Source: Candidatus Nanopelagicales bacterium (GTDB lineage Bacteria > Actinomycetota > Actinomycetes > S36-B12). From it: a stretch of DNA of 8,067 nucleotides. The notes under the pieces are model-generated. The model searched no databases. It saw nothing but the letters and a program-made list of their open reading frames with translations, and was not told the DNA's origin. Of the stretch, positions 6,198 through 8,067 are shown piece after piece. The DNA lies in contig JALQSY010000073.1 of the NCBI GenBank assembly GCA_023264215.1, positions 1 through 8,067 of the forward strand. The letters run 5' to 3'. How positions within the stretch are numbered: position 1 is the stretch's first letter; every line of letters begins with the position of its first letter. The translations under genes were made by a program, and so were the position numbers.

Positions 6198-6976
6198 TGC
6201 CTCGCGCAGTGGTCACCGGCGCGGCCCGCGGCCTCGGAGCCGAGATCGTCGCGCAACTGCGAGACGCCGGGTACGACGTGACGGCGACGGATGTCGTCGG
6301 CGCGGACCACATCCTGGACGTGCGCGATGCCGACGCCTGCCGTGCCCTCGCCCGCTCCGTCGCACCCGACGTGTGGATCAACAACGCAGGGGTGCTCGGC
6401 GCGGGGGATGCGGCGACCCAGGACGACGACATCATCGAGTCGGTCGTCGCGGTCAACCTGCTCGGCGTCATCAATGGCACGCGCGCCGCGGTCGAGGTCA
6501 TGCGTACGCGTGACGGCGGTCGCGGCAGCGGTCATGTGATCAACATCGGCTCGCTTGCCTCGTGGGTCCCGGTCCCCGGCGAGTGCGTCTACGCCGCGAC
6601 GAAGGCGGGGGTGCTGTCCTTCACCCTCGGCCTCGAGGGCGAACTGCGGGCCCAGGGCGTGACGGGCCTGCGGTTGAGCGTGGTGTGCCCGGACGGGATG
6701 CTCACGCCGATGATCACCGACATCATCGACGACCCCGCGGTGGCGATGACCTTCACCGGCCTGCGACCGACGACACCGGACCGGGTCGCGGCCGCGGTCG
6801 TCGGGGTCATCAGGCGGCCGCGGCGCGTGGTCAGCGTGCCCCACTGGCGCGGCGCTCAGGTCCGCCTCATCGGCGCCATCCCCGATGTCATCCTGCGGGC
6901 GGCGCCGATCTTCACTCGCCTTGGTCGGGCTCAGCAGGATCGGATACGACGAGGACTCGAATCTGGTCGACGCTGA
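6197..6976 (+). CDS. Short-chain dehydrogenase/reductase (SDR), classical type
   Basis: This 259-residue NAD(P)-dependent oxidoreductase has a Rossmann fold. The cofactor motif TGAARGLG is at 7-14, the acidic Asp32 at the end of the second strand points to NAD(H) rather than NADP(H), and NNAG is at 62-65. A Ser in NIGSLAS (116-122) and YAATK (132-136) form the catalytic Ser-Tyr-Lys set, and PDG (165-167) replaces the usual PG after the active site. Residues 218-246 are amphipathic to hydrophobic and may touch a membrane or form the substrate lid. I chose the ATG at 6197, which overlaps the glgC stop as TGATG; a GTG one codon upstream is possible. Cotranscription with glgC is likely, but no role in glycogen metabolism is known for this family. 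The substrate is unknown. Its last 65 bp overlap a gene on the opposite strand. Confidence 0.92.
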   Translation: MPRAVVTGAARGLGAEIVAQLRDAGYDVTATDVVGADHILDVRDADACRALARSVAPDVWINNAGVLGAGDAATQDDDIIESVVAVNLLGVINGTRAAVEVMRTRDGGRGSGHVINIGSLASWVPVPGECVYAATKAGVLSFTLGLEGELRAQGVTGLRLSVVCPDGMLTPMITDIIDDPAVAMTFTGLRPTTPDRVAAAVVGVIRRPRRVVSVPHWRGAQVRLIGAIPDVILRAAPIFTRLGRAQQDRIRRGLESGRR

Positions 6977-7142
6977 CATCGGCGCCCGCGTAGAGCAGGG
7001 CGTGGTCGCGTGCCTCCTCGCGCGCGGACGGGTCGGTGAGACGGGCCGTGCCGATCCAGCCGCACGTGCAGGTGGGCAGCATGAACCTGCCGTTCCGCGT
7101 GATCGACACCTGATGATCCGGTGCCGGCGTCGAGGCCGTCAC
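6912..7142 (-). CDS. Small conserved-type hypothetical protein with CTCGW motif
   Basis: A GTG at 7142 starts a 76-residue frame beginning MTASTPAPDHQVSITRNGRF. The centre has CTCGW (25-29), then an Ala/Arg/Glu-rich helix with REEARDHALL (41-50), then a short IRVLVV strand (61-66) and an acidic tail. Two cysteines followed about 20 residues later by His47 resemble small actinobacterial proteins with a CxCGW...H pattern; metal binding is possible but not shown. Support for the gene is the -10-like TACCTT 6 bases before the GTG, protein-like composition, and the fact that it fills an otherwise empty gap. The frame is open further upstream as an antisense reading of the SRPBCC gene, which I rejected. 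It converges on the dehydrogenase and overlaps its last 65 bp. No function is recognised. Confidence 0.68.
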   Translation of the reverse strand: MTASTPAPDHQVSITRNGRFMLPTCTCGWIGTARLTDPSAREEARDHALLYAGADVSVDQIRVLVVSDPAEPDQGE

Positions 7143-7148
7143 GCCCCG

Positions 7149-7154
7149 AAGGTA
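7149..7154 (-). promoter_or_regulatory. Probable -10 element of the CTCGW small protein gene, leaderless type
   Basis: Minus-strand TACCTT (7154-7149) fits TAnnnT and lies 6 bases before the GTG at 7142. No Shine-Dalgarno sequence intervenes. No good -35 is visible at 16-18 bp; TTGGAC (7185-7180) is too far, at 25 bp. Confidence 0.42.
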
Positions 7155-7210
7155 TGCCGCTTCAGTGACGGGCGGGTGAGTCCAATCTGAATGCCCGGTG
7201 AACGACCTTG

Positions 7211-7220
7211 CCACGCGTGG
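7211..7220. promoter_or_regulatory. 10-bp perfect palindrome upstream of the SRPBCC gene (possible operator)
   Basis: CCACGCGTGG reads the same on both strands and sits about 28-37 bases before the ATG at 7248, which is where the -35 region falls if the message is leaderless. A repressor bound there would block RNA polymerase. A chance palindrome of this length is possible in GC-rich DNA, so the operator role is a proposal. Confidence 0.3.
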
Positions 7221-7235
7221 TGGGGGAGCCTGTCG

Positions 7236-7241
7236 TAGCGT
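7236..7241 (+). promoter_or_regulatory. Probable -10 element of the SRPBCC gene, leaderless type
   Basis: TAGCGT fits TAnnnT and lies 6 bases before the ATG at 7248. A purine-rich GGGGGAG occurs at 7222-7228, but it is about 19 bases from the ATG, too far for a normal Shine-Dalgarno. TTGCCA (7208-7213) resembles a -35 but is 22 bp away, so the -35 is uncertain. Confidence 0.42.
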
Positions 7242-7247
7242 GGCTCC

Positions 7248-7715
7248 ATGACCGATGTCCAGGTGGTCCCGACCGACTCGCCGTACGTCATCTCCCGCTC
7301 GATCGAGGTCGATGCCACCCCGGAGCGGATCTTCGCCCTCCTCGCCGACCCTCGCCGCCACTGCGAGTTCGACGGCTCGGGATCGGTCAAGGGATCCGTC
7401 TCGGGGCCCGCCCGGCTGTCCCTGGGCGCGAAGTTCGGCATGGACATGCGCCAGGTCGTGCCCTATCGCATCGGCAATCAGGTCAAGGAGTTCGACGAAG
7501 GCCGGCGGATCGCCTGGGCGCACGTGGGCGGCCACCGGTGGCGCTACGAGTTGGTCGAGATCGACGCGGGTCGGACACGCGTGACGGAGACCTTCGATGC
7601 GACGACCGCCCGGTCGGCGCGTGCACTCAAGCTCATGGACGCCTATCGGCGCAACGCGCGAGCCATCGAGGAGACGCTTCCCCGGCTGAAGGCGCTCGCG
7701 GAGGAGGAGCGATGA
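7248..7715 (+). CDS. SRPBCC (START/Bet v1-like) family protein
   Basis: This 155-residue protein has the usual opening of the polyketide cyclase/dehydratase-like SRPBCC family: a first strand YVISRSIEVDA (13-23), then PERIFALLADPRRHCEFDGSG (25-45), the helix-grip start in which 'P..vw..l.dp..h..w.' is normal. Strands around 67-81 (MRQVVPYRIGNQVKEF), 86-94 and 96-106 (HRWRYELVEID) and RVTETFDA (111-118) follow, then a long amphipathic C-terminal helix (about 124-152) that closes the cavity. These folds bind hydrophobic ligands or lipids; the ligand here cannot be read. The protein has no signal peptide and no membrane segment and is presumably cytoplasmic. Its stop overlaps the HMA-domain gene as ATGA, so the two are co-translated. 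The ATG start agrees with a -10-like hexamer 6 bases upstream. Confidence 0.87.
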   Translation: MTDVQVVPTDSPYVISRSIEVDATPERIFALLADPRRHCEFDGSGSVKGSVSGPARLSLGAKFGMDMRQVVPYRIGNQVKEFDEGRRIAWAHVGGHRWRYELVEIDAGRTRVTETFDATTARSARALKLMDAYRRNARAIEETLPRLKALAEEER

Positions 7716-7921
7716 TCACCACGGCCACCTACAAGGTCGCGGGCATGACCTGCGATCACTGCGTACGCGCGGTGACGACCGAACTCGTGCTGCTGCCGGG
7801 CGTGCGCTCGGTCGATGTGGACCTCGCCGAGGGCGCGGTGACCGTGACGAGCGACGACCCCCTGGACCTGGAGGATGTCCGGGAGGTCGTCGATGAGGCC
7901 GGCTACGCGCTCGAGGGCTGA
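7712..7921 (+). CDS. Heavy-metal-associated (HMA) domain protein, CopZ-like copper chaperone
   Basis: This 69-residue, single-domain protein has the metal site GMTCDHC at 11-17, with Cys14 and Cys17 the expected Cu(I) ligands. The beta-alpha-beta-beta-alpha-beta pattern of the family is visible: TATYKVAG, helix VRAVTTELVLLPG, VRSVDVDLAEGAVTVTS, helix DLEDVREVVDEAG, then YALEG. Length is that of a stand-alone chaperone. The ATG at 7712 overlaps the SRPBCC stop as ATGA, with a strong GAGGAGGAG Shine-Dalgarno sequence directly upstream (7701-7709). Such proteins carry copper to CopA-type P-type ATPases or to the CsoR repressor, but no copA or csoR is in this window, so the partner is unknown. 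Its stop codon touches that of pstB, which runs the other way. Confidence 0.93.
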   Translation: MITTATYKVAGMTCDHCVRAVTTELVLLPGVRSVDVDLAEGAVTVTSDDPLDLEDVREVVDEAGYALEG

Positions 7922-7927
7922 TCAGCC
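7916..7927. repeat. 12-bp perfect palindrome formed by two abutting convergent stop codons
   Basis: GGCTGATCAGCC is its own reverse complement. It arises because the HMA gene and pstB both end Gly-stop (GGC TGA) and the two stops touch with no base between them. With no loop it is too short for a standard terminator hairpin, and no T-run follows on either strand. Confidence 0.85.
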
Positions 7928-8067
7928 GAAGCGGCCGGAGATGTAGTCCTCCGTGCGCGGGTCGTTCGGGGCCGTGAAGATTCGGCGGGTCGGGCCGTAT
8001 TCCACGAGCCGGCCATGGCGCACACCCTCGGCATCGACGTCCGCGGTGAAGAATGCCGTGCGATCGG
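7922..8067 (-). CDS. pstB: Phosphate ABC transporter ATP-binding protein PstB, C-terminal 47 residues (runs off the right edge)
   Basis: The minus-strand frame ends at TGA 7924-7922 and is open to the window edge. The visible part begins [15 protein letters not shown] and ends [11 protein letters not shown], the typical end of PstB: the 'RTAFF' strand after the H-loop, '[29 protein letters not shown]'. PstB is the ATPase of the high-affinity PstSCAB phosphate importer and acts on the cytoplasmic face of the membrane. The Walker A, signature and Walker B motifs lie outside the window. pstSCA would be expected upstream on the same strand, beyond the right edge. pstB is probably the last gene of its operon, as the next gene converges on it. 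Confidence 0.92.
   Translation of the reverse strand, partial: DRTAFFTADVDAEGVRHGRLVEYGPTRRIFTAPNDPRTEDYISGRFG

Noticed and set aside
7143..7535. Upstream extension of the CTCGW protein to 207 residues
   Set aside because: It would lie antisense to the SRPBCC gene and has low-complexity Asp/Arg/Gly composition; the GTG at 7142 with a -10-like hexamer is better.
1..8067. Mobile elements, CRISPR arrays, tRNA/rRNA genes, riboswitches or strong terminators
   Set aside because: No transposase or integrase motifs, spaced repeats, tRNA-like folds or GC hairpins followed by T-runs were seen by eye; a covariance-model scan could still find weak RNA elements.

Overview
The window comes from a high-GC Gram-positive actinobacterium. 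The evidence is strong GC bias at third codon positions, frequent GTG starts, the actinobacterial (Corynebacterium/Mycobacterium-type) form of the glycogen glucosyltransferase, and its divergent pairing with glgC. A Microbacteriaceae/Micrococcales origin is my guess from codon style and is not proven. It looks like ordinary chromosome: no transposase, integrase, phage gene, tRNA, rRNA or CRISPR array is visible. Coding density is near complete, and no stretch over about 110 bases lacks a gene.

Layout. A leftward block fills positions 1-4921. Read in its own direction it holds glgA (4921-3758), two paralogous EamA/DMT membrane transporters (3761-2817 and 2820-1828), a Tat/lipoprotein sulfatase (1783-401) and the N-terminal part of an unknown multispanning membrane protein (404 to the left edge). 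Neighbouring stop and start codons overlap (GTGA, ATGA, GTGA) everywhere except the 44-bp gap before the sulfatase, which has its own promoter-like sequence. A rightward block starts at 4974 with glgC (ADP-glucose pyrophosphorylase), followed by a short-chain dehydrogenase sharing one base with it. The 52-bp spacer between glgA and glgC holds back-to-back promoter-like elements.

Right end. A 76-residue protein with a CTCGW motif (7142-6912, leftward) overlaps the end of the dehydrogenase tail to tail. Divergent from it lies a rightward pair: an SRPBCC/START-like protein and a 69-residue heavy-metal-associated (CopZ-like) protein, joined by ATGA. The last gene, on the minus strand, is the C-terminus of the phosphate-transport ATPase PstB; its stop codon directly abuts that of the HMA protein.

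How the genes work together. glgC makes ADP-glucose and the GlgA/GlgM-type enzyme uses it, for glycogen or maltose-1-phosphate. The transporters, sulfatase and membrane protein travel with glgA, but their substrates cannot be read from sequence. The most consistent extra signal is regulatory: all five genes that begin a transcription unit or follow a gap have a TAnnnT hexamer 6-7 bp before the start codon and no convincing Shine-Dalgarno sequence, as expected for leaderless mRNAs. No clearly new biological system is visible. The least explained units are the sulfatase plus membrane protein pair and the SRPBCC plus HMA pair.
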